A stretch of DNA of 64,000 nt, taken from assembly GCA_002483135.1 (NCBI GenBank), contig DLHI01000020.1:124001-188000 (forward strand), in the 5' to 3' direction. This document shows positions 29,082 through 35,975 of this stretch, one piece after another. How positions within the stretch are numbered: position 1 is the stretch's first letter; each line of letters begins with the position of its first letter. The notes beneath the pieces are model-generated. The model saw nothing but the letters and a program-made list of their open reading frames with translations. It was not told where the DNA came from and ran no database searches. The stretch is from Hyphomonadaceae bacterium UBA7672 (GTDB taxonomy: Bacteria; Pseudomonadota; Alphaproteobacteria; Caulobacterales; Hyphomonadaceae). Made by a program: the position numbers and the translations under genes.

Positions 29082-29097
29082 TGGCACGCCGGTTGCA
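29082..29097 (+). promoter_or_regulatory. Sigma-54 promoter of the psp operon
   Basis: TGGCACGCCGGTTGCA matches the -24/-12 consensus TGGCAC-N5-TTGCA exactly, with the invariant GG (29083) and GC (29095) twelve bases apart. It faces the small gene at 29146 and pspA. Transcription should start near 29107, giving a leader of about 40 bases. Confidence 0.92.
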
Positions 29098-29145
29098 TTC
29101 TCTTGTTCATGCCGGCGCTAGACCGGCGCAAACAGGAGCTGAGAG

Positions 29146-29286
29146 ATGCGCTACTACGACAGCCGCGATCCCTACGAGAAGCCCAGCGCACTGGGACGTT
29201 TTGGAGGATGGCTGGGCCGCAGACCGTTCGAGAGCTGGGGTTTCTTCCTCGCCGGCTTCCTGATCGCGCGCATCTTCTTCTCCTGA
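29146..29286 (+). CDS. 46-residue membrane peptide heading the psp operon
   Basis: A short frame from ATG 29146 to TGA 29284-29286, preceded by AGGAG (29134-29138) at ideal spacing and directly after the sigma-54 promoter. The peptide begins MRYYDSRDPYEKPSALGRFG, has an Arg pair, and ends in one hydrophobic helix (SWGFFLAGFLIARIFFS). It is the first gene of the psp transcript, 73 bases before pspA. It resembles none of PspB, PspC, PspD or PspG that I can recall. A membrane-stress effector or PspA partner is possible but unproven. Confidence 0.75.
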   Translation: MRYYDSRDPYEKPSALGRFGGWLGRRPFESWGFFLAGFLIARIFFS

Positions 29287-29359
29287 CCCTCCACCTCATC
29301 GGCACAAGACCACTCACAAGAAGACCAAACCCCGAGAAGGCACTACGAAAGGTTCTGAT

Positions 29360-30073
29360 ATGGGCATTTTTTCCCGACTGTCCGACATCATCAACTCGAA
29401 CATCAACGCGATGCTCGACAAGGCCGAGGATCCCGAGAAGATCGCGCGGCTGATCATCCAGGAAATGGAAGACTGCCTCGTCGAGGTCCGCTCTGCTGCG
29501 GCCCGCTCGATGGCGGACAAGAAGGAATACGAACGCGACATCAAGACGCTCGAACAGACCCGTCTTGACTGGACCGCCAAGGCCGAGCTCGCCGTGGAAA
29601 AGGGGCGCGAAGACCTCGCCCGCGGCGCCCTCTCCGCCAAGCAGCGCGCCGAGCGCGAGATCGACAGCCGCCGTCAGGCGCTCGCCGCGATCGAGGAAGT
29701 CTCGGTCCGCCGCCAGGACGACCTGGAGAAGCTGCAAGCGAAACTCGACGAAGCGAAAACGAAACATCGTGCGCTCGTCGTCCGCCGCGAAGCCGCCGAA
29801 CAACGCATCGCGATGCGCTCGCGCATCGAGGTCAACAAGGTCGACGAAGCGATGCGCCGCTACGGCCAGATCGAACGCAAGGTCGACGAGATGGAAGCCT
29901 ATGCCGACCTGATCAATGTCGGCGACCGTTCGCTCGAAGCGCAGTTCCAGGAACTGGCCGCCGAAGAGTCGATCGAAAAGGAACTTGCCGAGATCAAGCG
30001 CCGCCGCGGCGGTTCGCCGTCGCCAGCGCCGGCTCCGGTCCGCCGCAAGACAGCCGAAGGTGAGGGCGTCTGA
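29360..30073 (+). CDS. pspA: Phage shock protein A (PspA/IM30)
   Basis: PspA is the ESCRT-III-like coiled-coil protein that inhibits PspF and, on stress, assembles on the inner membrane to limit leakage. The 237-residue protein starts MGIFSRLSDIINSNINAMLD, the amphipathic membrane-binding helix, followed by the conserved AEDPEKIARLIIQEMEDCL and long coiled coils to about residue 215. The C-terminus has a short Pro/Arg-rich tail longer than in E. coli. Its stop overlaps the pspB start (TGATG). Confidence 0.97.
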   Translation: MGIFSRLSDIINSNINAMLDKAEDPEKIARLIIQEMEDCLVEVRSAAARSMADKKEYERDIKTLEQTRLDWTAKAELAVEKGREDLARGALSAKQRAEREIDSRRQALAAIEEVSVRRQDDLEKLQAKLDEAKTKHRALVVRREAAEQRIAMRSRIEVNKVDEAMRRYGQIERKVDEMEAYADLINVGDRSLEAQFQELAAEESIEKELAEIKRRRGGSPSPAPAPVRRKTAEGEGV

Positions 30074-30342
30074 TGCCAGCTGAAGCGGTCATGGGGATGA
30101 GCCTTGGCCTGGTGGCCATTGTTTCTCTCTTCGTCGTCCTCCCATGGATGATCCTGCACTACATCTCCAAGGCTCGCTCCAACCGGAACCTCACCGAGGA
30201 TGACGAAAGGATGCTCGAGGATCTCTGGCGCTCAGCTCGCACGATGGAGCGCCGCATCGAGACCCTCGAGCGACTGATCGAACCTGAAAACGCTCCGGTC
30301 CGCCCGCGTCCAACGCACTCCACTCGTGGGGACATCAACTGA
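30073..30342 (+). CDS. pspB: Envelope stress membrane protein PspB
   Basis: PspB and PspC sense membrane stress and release PspF from PspA. The 89-residue protein has one N-terminal helix (LGLVAIVSLFVVLPWMILHY), a basic stretch (SKARSNRNL) and the leucine-zipper part (DDERMLEDLWRSARTMERRI then ETLERLIEPE). The architecture and the W-R-x-A-x-x-M-E-x-R-I-x-T-L-E pattern are those of PspB. Stop and start codons overlap with pspA and pspC (TGATG), so the three are coupled. Confidence 0.93.
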   Translation: MPAEAVMGMSLGLVAIVSLFVVLPWMILHYISKARSNRNLTEDDERMLEDLWRSARTMERRIETLERLIEPENAPVRPRPTHSTRGDIN

Positions 30343-30743
30343 TGCGCGACGATTACATCTCCTCTCCGAACCCCAAGCGGCTCTACCGCTCGCGCGACAA
30401 GGTGATCGCCGGTGTTTGCGGCGGCATCGCCGAGCGCATGGGCTGGGATCCGACGATCACGCGGATTGTCGCCGCCCTGCTGCTCTTCGGCGGCGTTGGT
30501 TTCATCCTGCCGGTCTACCTGGTGGTGTGGGCCATCACGCCCTACGCCCCCTATCGCCCGCGCAACCTGTCGCCGGATGAAGAACGCTTCTGGACCTCGG
30601 TCTCCGACCGCCCGAAGGAAACCTTCTCCAACATCCGGTACAAGTTCAAGGACATGGACGACCGGCTGGCCCGGATGGAACGCGCGGTCACCTCCGAGGA
30701 GTGGAAGCTCCGCCGCGAATTCCGCGACCTCGAAGGCCGCTGA
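30342..30743 (+). CDS. pspC: Phage shock membrane sensor PspC
   Basis: A 133-residue PspC. The family domain is complete: LYRSRDKVIAGVCGGIAERMG, then WDPTITRIVAALLLFGGVGF and ILPVYLVVWAITP forming the helical hairpin (about 41-66). The C-terminal tail (about 107-133) reads RLARMERAVTSEEWKLRREF, the coiled-coil end typical of proteobacterial PspC. That tail also resembles the shared tail of the small proteins encoded downstream. Starts in overlap with pspB. Confidence 0.96.
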   Translation: MRDDYISSPNPKRLYRSRDKVIAGVCGGIAERMGWDPTITRIVAALLLFGGVGFILPVYLVVWAITPYAPYRPRNLSPDEERFWTSVSDRPKETFSNIRYKFKDMDDRLARMERAVTSEEWKLRREFRDLEGR

Positions 30744-30760
30744 GACAAGACACGCCCGGG

Positions 30761-30795
30761 CGCTGCGGTGTTCCTCCTCCCACCGCGCCGCAGCG
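30761..30795 (+). other. Intercistronic hairpin after pspC
   Basis: CGCTGCGG (30761-30768) and CCGCAGCG (30788-30795) form a perfect eight-pair stem; a competing inner stem GCGGTG/CACCGC (30765-30770 with 30781-30786) uses part of the same bases. There is no T run, so it looks like an mRNA processing or stability element between pspABC and the downstream small genes rather than a full terminator. Confidence 0.45.
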
Positions 30796-30845
30796 TCCAA
30801 ACCAGACGAACCTACTGAGCCCCAAATTCAGACAAGAGGGACATC

Positions 30846-31088
30846 ATGGCTCGCGACCTCCAGATCAGGCTGGCCTGCGCCGCAGCGCTGCTCGCCTTTG
30901 GACTTTCAGGCCTCATCGTCGGAACCCGCTTCGGCGTCGTGCACCTCAATGCCGGTGACATGACGTTGGTCTTCGGTCCCGGCGAAAATGGGCTTACAAT
31001 GGGCATGGCCTCTCGCGGCTGCCCGCCCAATTGCGGGTTCGACATCAACTGGCGCCCGGTTGCGGCGCTGAGCCGGACGGGGTCGTAG
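30846..31088 (+). CDS. Small membrane or exported protein in the psp cluster
   Basis: An 80-residue protein with one N-terminal hydrophobic helix (LACAAALLAFGLSGLIVGTRFG), then a Gly-rich beta-like part (NAGDMTLVFGPGENGLTMGM) and two Cys four residues apart (RGCPPNCGF). It is the first gene after pspC (102-base gap with a hairpin) and its stop directly abuts the next start. Unlike the six genes that follow, it lacks the shared coiled-coil tail. Function unknown; GAGGG upstream supports the start. Confidence 0.75.
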   Translation: MARDLQIRLACAAALLAFGLSGLIVGTRFGVVHLNAGDMTLVFGPGENGLTMGMASRGCPPNCGFDINWRPVAALSRTGS

Positions 31089-31346
31089 ATGGAAGCTGTC
31101 ATTGCAGTCGCAGCCCCGTTTGCGATGGTCGTCGCAATCGTCTGGATCGTGCAGAACGGCAAGAACAAGCGTGCGCACATGCTGACGGGCGCCTCACGCG
31201 AGGACAACGCGATCATCGGCCAGATGCAGCAGCAGATCGACCGCCTGACCGACCGTGTCCAGGTGCTCGAACGTCTGGTGACGGACGACGATCGCCGCCT
31301 TAGCCGCGAGATTGACGGACTGCGTGATCGCCGTCCGCCAGTCTGA
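31089..31346 (+). CDS. PspB-like membrane protein with shared tail (paralogue 1)
   Basis: An 85-residue protein built like PspB: one N-terminal helix (AVIAVAAPFAMVVAIVWIV), a basic stretch (NGKNKRAHM) and a coiled coil ending in RVQVLERLVTDDDRRLSREI then DGLRDRR. The same tail recurs in the next five genes. Its ATG directly follows the stop of the preceding gene. By architecture I infer a PspB-type inner-membrane adaptor whose tail faces the cytoplasm. Confidence 0.8.
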   Translation: MEAVIAVAAPFAMVVAIVWIVQNGKNKRAHMLTGASREDNAIIGQMQQQIDRLTDRVQVLERLVTDDDRRLSREIDGLRDRRPPV

Positions 31347-31384
31347 AAAAGCCTGACGATAGAGCAGGCCACGGAGAAACGCTC

Positions 31385-31555
31385 ATGACGAACCAGACCA
31401 GGCCCGCCCCCAGCTCTTCGCCCACACCGAACAGCGAGACGCCGAAGGTGCCCCGCTTCATCGAAACGCGCGAAGTGCGCCGCGTGCCGCTGACCAATCA
31501 CAAGGCTGACGAAGAAGCCCGGCTTGCCGCCGAGATCGAGAAATTGCGCGACTAG
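31385..31555 (+). CDS. Soluble 56-residue tail protein (paralogue 2)
   Basis: A 56-residue frame from ATG 31385 to TAG, preceded by GGAG eight bases upstream. It has a Pro/Ser/Thr-rich start (MTNQTRPAPSSSPTPNSETP), a basic patch (FIETREVRRVPL) and ends with ADEEARLAAEIEKLRD, the last half of the shared tail. It has no membrane helix. It is the shortest member and lies with equal 38-base gaps to its neighbours. It may act as a soluble competitor of the membrane forms; that is inference. Confidence 0.65.
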   Translation: MTNQTRPAPSSSPTPNSETPKVPRFIETREVRRVPLTNHKADEEARLAAEIEKLRD

Positions 31556-31593
31556 AACGAGCGACTGACGGCCGACACGGAGGGGATCACGCG

Positions 31594-32004
31594 ATGTACG
31601 ACCAGAACTGTGGATACCGGAAAGGCCGCGAAGCCTCCCGCGCCGAACGCCAGGCCAAACGCGCTGCATGGCGCGCCCGCTGGGCCGCCCGCCGCGCCTC
31701 GCGCGGCGACTGGGGCCACTTCAAGGATCCGAAATTCTGGGGGCTCGACCCCGAGAGCATGAAATCCTGGGGCATGGGTTTCGGCGAACATTCGCACGGC
31801 CATTACTCCGATCATCACTCCAGCCACGGCCCGGGTGAGAGCGCCGAGATCGCCGCCCTGAAGGCCCAGGTCGCCAGCATGGAGAAGACAATCGACAGCA
31901 TGAACCAGCGCATCATCGTGCTGGAAAAGCTGATGGTCGACGATGAAGCCCGCCTCGCGCGCGAAATCGACCGCCTGCGCGACAAGCCCGATGGAGGCCG
32001 CTGA
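31594..32004 (+). CDS. Arg- and His-rich protein with shared tail (paralogue 3)
   Basis: A 136-residue protein with no membrane helix. The first 40 residues are very basic (AERQAKRAAWRARWAARRAS), then comes an aromatic stretch (WGHFKDPKFWGLDPESMKSW), a His-rich run (GEHSHGHYSDHHSSHG, seven His) and the shared tail RIIVLEKLMVDDEARLAREI plus DRLRDK. The basic part could bind phospholipid heads or nucleic acid and the His run could bind metal; both are inference. GGAGGGG upstream supports the start; its stop overlaps the next start in TGATG. Confidence 0.78.
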   Translation: MYDQNCGYRKGREASRAERQAKRAAWRARWAARRASRGDWGHFKDPKFWGLDPESMKSWGMGFGEHSHGHYSDHHSSHGPGESAEIAALKAQVASMEKTIDSMNQRIIVLEKLMVDDEARLAREIDRLRDKPDGGR

Positions 32005-32285
32005 TGGACTGGGGATGGATCTCTGTCTCGATCGTCTTCGGCGTCGGCATCGTGCTGGCTTTCACCCTGCAGGTCATCAAGATGGGTATCGCCCACGAGG
32101 AAAAGCGCCTCGCCTACAAGGCCGGCAAGGGCGAAGCCGGACGCCTTGAACAGATCGTCGCCGCCAACGAGGCCGAGATGGCCAAGATGCGCCAGCGCAT
32201 CGAAGTCCTCGAACGCCTCGCCACCGATGGCGACCGCAAACTGGCCGGCGAGATCGATCGCCTCCGCAACGAAGAACGGGTCTGA
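32004..32285 (+). CDS. PspB-like membrane protein with shared tail (paralogue 4)
   Basis: A 93-residue protein: N-terminal helix (WISVSIVFGVGIVLAFTLQVI), Glu/Lys-rich linker (HEEKRLAYKAGKGEAGRLEQ) and the tail MRQRIEVLERLATDGDRKLA then GEIDRLRNEER. Starts in TGATG overlap with the preceding gene and ends two bases before the next. Same layout as PspB. Confidence 0.8.
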   Translation: MDWGWISVSIVFGVGIVLAFTLQVIKMGIAHEEKRLAYKAGKGEAGRLEQIVAANEAEMAKMRQRIEVLERLATDGDRKLAGEIDRLRNEERV

Positions 32286-32287
32286 CC

Positions 32288-32554
32288 ATGGACGGCATTG
32301 GCATTCTTGTCCCCATCCTCGGCATCATGTGCGGCTTTGCTGCGATCATCACGAATGCGGTGCTGCGCTCGCAGAAGCTGAAGCTCGAACTGGCGCGCGA
32401 GGAACGCGTCTCGGGCGCTTCCGACGCCGAAGTCATGCGCGAGATCCAGCGCCTGAAGGAACGCATCGCCGTCCTCGAGAAGCTGGCGACGGACGATGAC
32501 CGCAAGCTGGCCGGTGAAATCGAACGCCTGCGCCGATCGGAAGAGAGGATCTAG
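32288..32554 (+). CDS. PspB-like membrane protein with shared tail (paralogue 5)
   Basis: An 88-residue protein: N-terminal helix (IGILVPILGIMCGFAAIITNAV), a basic-acidic linker (RSQKLKLELAREERVSG) and the tail LKERIAVLEKLATDDDRKLA then GEIERLRRSEER. Nearly identical in the tail to paralogue 4 (KLAGEI), which argues for recent duplication or gene conversion of the tail. Spaced two and three bases from its neighbours. Confidence 0.8.
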   Translation: MDGIGILVPILGIMCGFAAIITNAVLRSQKLKLELAREERVSGASDAEVMREIQRLKERIAVLEKLATDDDRKLAGEIERLRRSEERI

Positions 32555-32557
32555 GTC

Positions 32558-32845
32558 ATGGCCCTCGGTTTTTTCGAGTTTGTGCTGGGCATCGTGGTCA
32601 TTGGCGCCATCGCCGGCATCGTGCAGCAGGGCATCAAGCTGGAGCGCGACAAGGAAAAGTCCAAGCGCGCAGGCATTGGCGGCGAGGCTGATCAGTTGCG
32701 CGGCGTTGTCGGGGAGCTCCACCAGGAGGTCGCAAAGCTCCGGGAGCGCGTGCAGGTTCTCGAAAAGCTTGTCACCGACGATGACCGACGCCTTTCGGAT
32801 GAGATCGACCGTCTCCGACGACGTGATACCGGCGCCAGCATCTAG
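32558..32845 (+). CDS. PspB-like membrane protein with shared tail (paralogue 6)
   Basis: A 95-residue protein: N-terminal helix (FFEFVLGIVVIGAIAGIVQQGI), a charged linker (LERDKEKSKRAGIGGEADQL), then the longest coiled coil of the set and the tail LRERVQVLEKLVTDDDRRLS with DEIDRLRRRD. It is the last gene of the rightward cluster and meets mnmC tail to tail six bases later, with no terminator that I can see between. Confidence 0.8.
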   Translation: MALGFFEFVLGIVVIGAIAGIVQQGIKLERDKEKSKRAGIGGEADQLRGVVGELHQEVAKLRERVQVLEKLVTDDDRRLSDEIDRLRRRDTGASI

Positions 32846-32851
32846 GCGCGA

Positions 32852-34588
32852 CTAGTTTCCGCGCCGCAGGGCGCGCTCGTGAAATCGCTTTGGATCAAGG
32901 CAGGCGGCAACCCTTTCCTCGCCAGGACAGGGCTCTCCGAAGGCTTCCGATGCGACCATCTCGGCAAGCAGTGGCGCCCATAGAAAGCCACGTGAGCCGA
33001 GGCCGCCGATAAGGCGGAGACGAACTGAAGGCGCCGGCGTGCCGTCCGGCGCCTTTTCCTTTTGTGGCGGTACGCCAGCAAACGGCATGCGGTCCTGAGT
33101 CGTCGCGCGGATCGCGGCGCGAGACGTCAGCGCACCAGGCGTGAAGTCCGGCCTCAGGCGCGCAAGCACGCCAAGATTGTGTTCCCGTGCCGCCTCGCTC
33201 ACGCGCGGCTCGCCATCCGCCGCTTCGAATGTCGCGCCAAACACCAGCCGCCCCATCGCGCGCACCGCATAGCCGCCATCGGCAACGGCAAACGCTGCGC
33301 CGTCATCCGCGCAGAAATCGACCTGACCCAGCCGCCCCTCAAGCGGCGGCGCACCGAACGCCATAGCACCCATGCCTGCACACACCACAATCAGATCGGC
33401 CTCGATCGCGTCGGCAGACGTCACATCGCGCTCGCCATGAAACGTCGCGCCCTCGATCAGGCGAGGCAGCGCATGCGCCGGATCAACAGCCATCGCGCCG
33501 ATATGGGTAAGCTGCTGCGCACCGCAAAGCAGGATCGACTCATCAAGCGGCGGATCGGCGGCAAGCTTGGCAAAGCGCTGCGCCTCCCGCTCGCCACGCG
33601 GCAGGTGGACCGCGTCGACCGTCGCGGCTGCATCGCCCGCACGCGCCCATGCCCGCCGCGCAAACAGCCATGCCGCGATCAGCGCGCGCGCCGTCGGGCC
33701 ATCCGCCGCATCCAGCCGCGGCATCACCAGGGCCAGCGGATTGCCGCTCGCTCCCGACGCGGGCGTCGCCGCGCGGTCATAAACATCCACGCTACATCCA
33801 CGATCCAGAAACGCCCGCGCCGCCCACGCGCCAGCAACGCCGGCGCCAATGATCGCCACGCGCTGCGGCGGGGCAGGTGGTGCAACACGCGCCGACATCA
33901 ACCTCGCCTCCAGCCGCTCCTTCTTGCGGCCATGCCCAGCCACTTTCTCCACTGCGAAGCCAAGCTCGCTCAGCGTGCGCCGCACATGACCCGCCACCGT
34001 GTATGTCGCCGCGCGCGCGCCCGGCGCGCATAGCCGCCTGACATGTCCCAGAACCTCGGGCGTCCACATGGCAGGGTTCTTGGCTGGTGCAAATCCATCC
34101 AGAAACCACGCATCCGCCAACATGCGCGCCTGCGGCAGCGTCTCCGCCACATCGCCGATCGCCAGCGTCAGCGTCACGCCATCGGGCAGGACGATGCGCT
34201 GCATCCCATACGCACGATCCGGCCAGTGCGCGCGCAGGACTGCAGAGAGCTCAGCAAGCTCGGGCCACGCCCCATGAATGCGCGCGGCATGCTCGCGCGG
34301 GATCAGAGCGCCCTCGAACGAAACAAGGTGAAGCCTTGCCGTGGGCGATGGCCGATGCTGTCGCCACAGCTGCCACAACGCCAGCAGGTTCAGCCCGGTG
34401 CCAAAGCCCAGTTCGCCGACAACGAAAAGCTGGCGCCCCGCCCATCCTTCCGGCAGGCCGCATCCACGCAGGAACACTTCGCGCTTTTCGGAAAGCCCAT
34501 CGCCCGAGAAGTAGACGTCGCCATGCGTCCGCGAGTGCGGGACGTACTCGGCAAAGTCGAGATCGGGCAGGGGCGGCAGGCGCGGCAT
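32852..34588 (-). CDS. mnmC: Bifunctional tRNA mnm5s2U34 modification enzyme MnmC
   Basis: MnmC finishes the mnm5s2U wobble base: an FAD domain removes carboxymethyl from cmnm5U and a methyltransferase domain then methylates. The 578-residue protein has the methyltransferase first (LFVVGELGFGTGLNLLALW near 50-70) and the FAD-binding domain after about 240 (VAIIGAGVAGAWAARAFLDRG), with the C-terminal LIGGLGSRGFLWAPLLAEMV typical of DAAO-type oxidases. Lies 16 bases after the GIY-YIG gene on the same strand. Confidence 0.93.
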   Translation of the reverse strand: MPRLPPLPDLDFAEYVPHSRTHGDVYFSGDGLSEKREVFLRGCGLPEGWAGRQLFVVGELGFGTGLNLLALWQLWRQHRPSPTARLHLVSFEGALIPREHAARIHGAWPELAELSAVLRAHWPDRAYGMQRIVLPDGVTLTLAIGDVAETLPQARMLADAWFLDGFAPAKNPAMWTPEVLGHVRRLCAPGARAATYTVAGHVRRTLSELGFAVEKVAGHGRKKERLEARLMSARVAPPAPPQRVAIIGAGVAGAWAARAFLDRGCSVDVYDRAATPASGASGNPLALVMPRLDAADGPTARALIAAWLFARRAWARAGDAAATVDAVHLPRGEREAQRFAKLAADPPLDESILLCGAQQLTHIGAMAVDPAHALPRLIEGATFHGERDVTSADAIEADLIVVCAGMGAMAFGAPPLEGRLGQVDFCADDGAAFAVADGGYAVRAMGRLVFGATFEAADGEPRVSEAAREHNLGVLARLRPDFTPGALTSRAAIRATTQDRMPFAGVPPQKEKAPDGTPAPSVRLRLIGGLGSRGFLWAPLLAEMVASEAFGEPCPGEERVAACLDPKRFHERALRRGN

Positions 34589-34604
34589 TTGTCGAGGCCT
34601 CGCC

Positions 34605-34946
34605 TCAGGTCCCCTTCACCGATCCAGCGCCCAGCCGCTCGCGCCAGGCGCCGGTCCGCTCAGGCAGAACGCGCTGCAGGACGTGTGGATCAGCCTCGGT
34701 CACCTGTTCGAGGATCTCGTAGCTGAACACGGCCCCGCCATGGCTCTTCCAGGACGACTGCAACGTCACGTCACTGCACAGCCCGCCACGCAGGCGCGCC
34801 CACAGGCCGTTCTGCTGCTTGTCGATATTCTTGCTCTGCCCGACCCAGACCTCGCCCGTCGCCGAATTGCGCACGGCGAACACGCCGGTCTGCGGACCGC
34901 GATCGGCGTATTGCTGCATCAGTTCCTTGCGACGGGATTTGTCCAT
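34605..34946 (-). CDS. GIY-YIG-like nuclease family protein
   Basis: A 113-residue protein starting MDKSRRKELMQQYADRGPQT. The segment TGVFAVRNSATGEVWVGQSKN takes the place of the GIY and YIG strands (GVF and VWVG), and a later YEILEQV strand follows, so it belongs to a divergent GIY-YIG group with altered catalytic strings; cleavage activity is uncertain. The Met at 34946 is chosen over 34994. It may be cotranscribed with mnmC. Confidence 0.7.
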   Translation of the reverse strand: MDKSRRKELMQQYADRGPQTGVFAVRNSATGEVWVGQSKNIDKQQNGLWARLRGGLCSDVTLQSSWKSHGGAVFSYEILEQVTEADPHVLQRVLPERTGAWRERLGAGSVKGT

Positions 34947-35009
34947 TGTCGTTCCGTTCCGCCCATTGTTCCCGATGGACGGGGTCGTTAGCATGGCGCG
35001 CCCGCCGTG

Positions 35010-35402
35010 TCAGGTGCGCGGTCCCGGCCACACATCGCGCGCGCCCGGATCGACTACCGGCATACCCTTGCCCTCGGCCGCGCGGACGGGAAGGGCGGCC
35101 CAGTCGAGATCATCCAGGCATTTCACATTGACCCCAAAATGATCGGGCATCGACCGCTTGCGATGAAATGGATAGATGCCGCACCGCGTGCAGAAATAGT
35201 GCTTCGCAATCCGTGCATTCCATTGATAGAGGCCCAGCGCAGCCTCGCCTGCTGTAATGCTCAGCCGGCTTTCATGCACATTCGCCATTAGCGCGTTCTT
35301 TTTCGAACACAGCGAACAGTCACAGGTGTAGGCCTCGGCGATCTCTCCCCAGACCTCGAAACGAACTGCGCCGCAATGGCAGGAGCCATGATAAGTGGGC
35401 AT
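35010..35402 (-). CDS. GFA/CENP-V family zinc protein
   Basis: A 130-residue protein of the glutathione-dependent formaldehyde-activating (GFA) fold. Zinc-binding Cys are visible in SCHCGAVRFE, YTCDCSLCSKKN and YFCTRCGIYPFH. Most family members are of unknown role despite the name. The Met at 35402 gives the standard MPTYHGSCHCG start, with GGGGAA upstream. Same strand as the GIY-YIG gene, 63 bases before it. Confidence 0.9.
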   Translation of the reverse strand: MPTYHGSCHCGAVRFEVWGEIAEAYTCDCSLCSKKNALMANVHESRLSITAGEAALGLYQWNARIAKHYFCTRCGIYPFHRKRSMPDHFGVNVKCLDDLDWAALPVRAAEGKGMPVVDPGARDVWPGPRT

Positions 35403-35543
35403 TGCCTGTCTTTCCCCGGGGTCGGGCGCACGCAGAAGGGCCGATTTCCCTCCGCCGCGATGTTGCACTAGACTCCGTACCTTGTCAGGCTCACGGCGTC
35501 AGCCGGACCGCCGGAATACGGGATACGATCAGGGGAGAACGAG

Positions 35544-35876
35544 ATGGGACTGGATTTCGATCTTGCGACTGTTGCGGGGCTCACCGGCCTTGGCGCGAGC
35601 ACCGTTGCGGCGCTAAGCGCGGCCTTCTTCTTTCGCGGCCTGATCACGCGCGTGATCGCGCAGGTCGTCGCGACCACAGTGCTGTCGTTCGCCGGCTTCA
35701 TCGGCCTCTTCCACATGCTCGGCTTCCAGATCATCCCGCCGAAGGAAATCGCGGGCATCACCGTTCCCGCCATCCCGGGCGCCGAAAACTTTTCGGTCCA
35801 GACCGCGCCCGTCGCCCCGCCGGTTCCCGGCGGTTACACGATCAAGTCACCCTGGTCGCAAGAGAAGCCGGAGTAG
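35544..35876 (+). CDS. Small membrane protein of unknown function
   Basis: A 110-residue protein with two hydrophobic helices (VAGLTGLGASTVAALSAAFF and IAQVVATTVLSFAGFIGLFH) and a Pro/Gly-rich tail of about 45 residues (PGAENFSVQTAPVAPPVPGG). GGAGAACGAG upstream supports the start. It lies 100 bases before the large S41 protease gene in the same direction. No family recognised. Confidence 0.65.
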   Translation: MGLDFDLATVAGLTGLGASTVAALSAAFFFRGLITRVIAQVVATTVLSFAGFIGLFHMLGFQIIPPKEIAGITVPAIPGAENFSVQTAPVAPPVPGGYTIKSPWSQEKPE

Positions 35877-35975
35877 GGCGCAGGAAGACTCCTGCGAGGC
35901 GAACGACAAGTCATTCGCTTGCAAAGCGTCCTGCAGACCGCGTAGCCTTATCGAGCTGCATCTGTGGGGCCTTTC

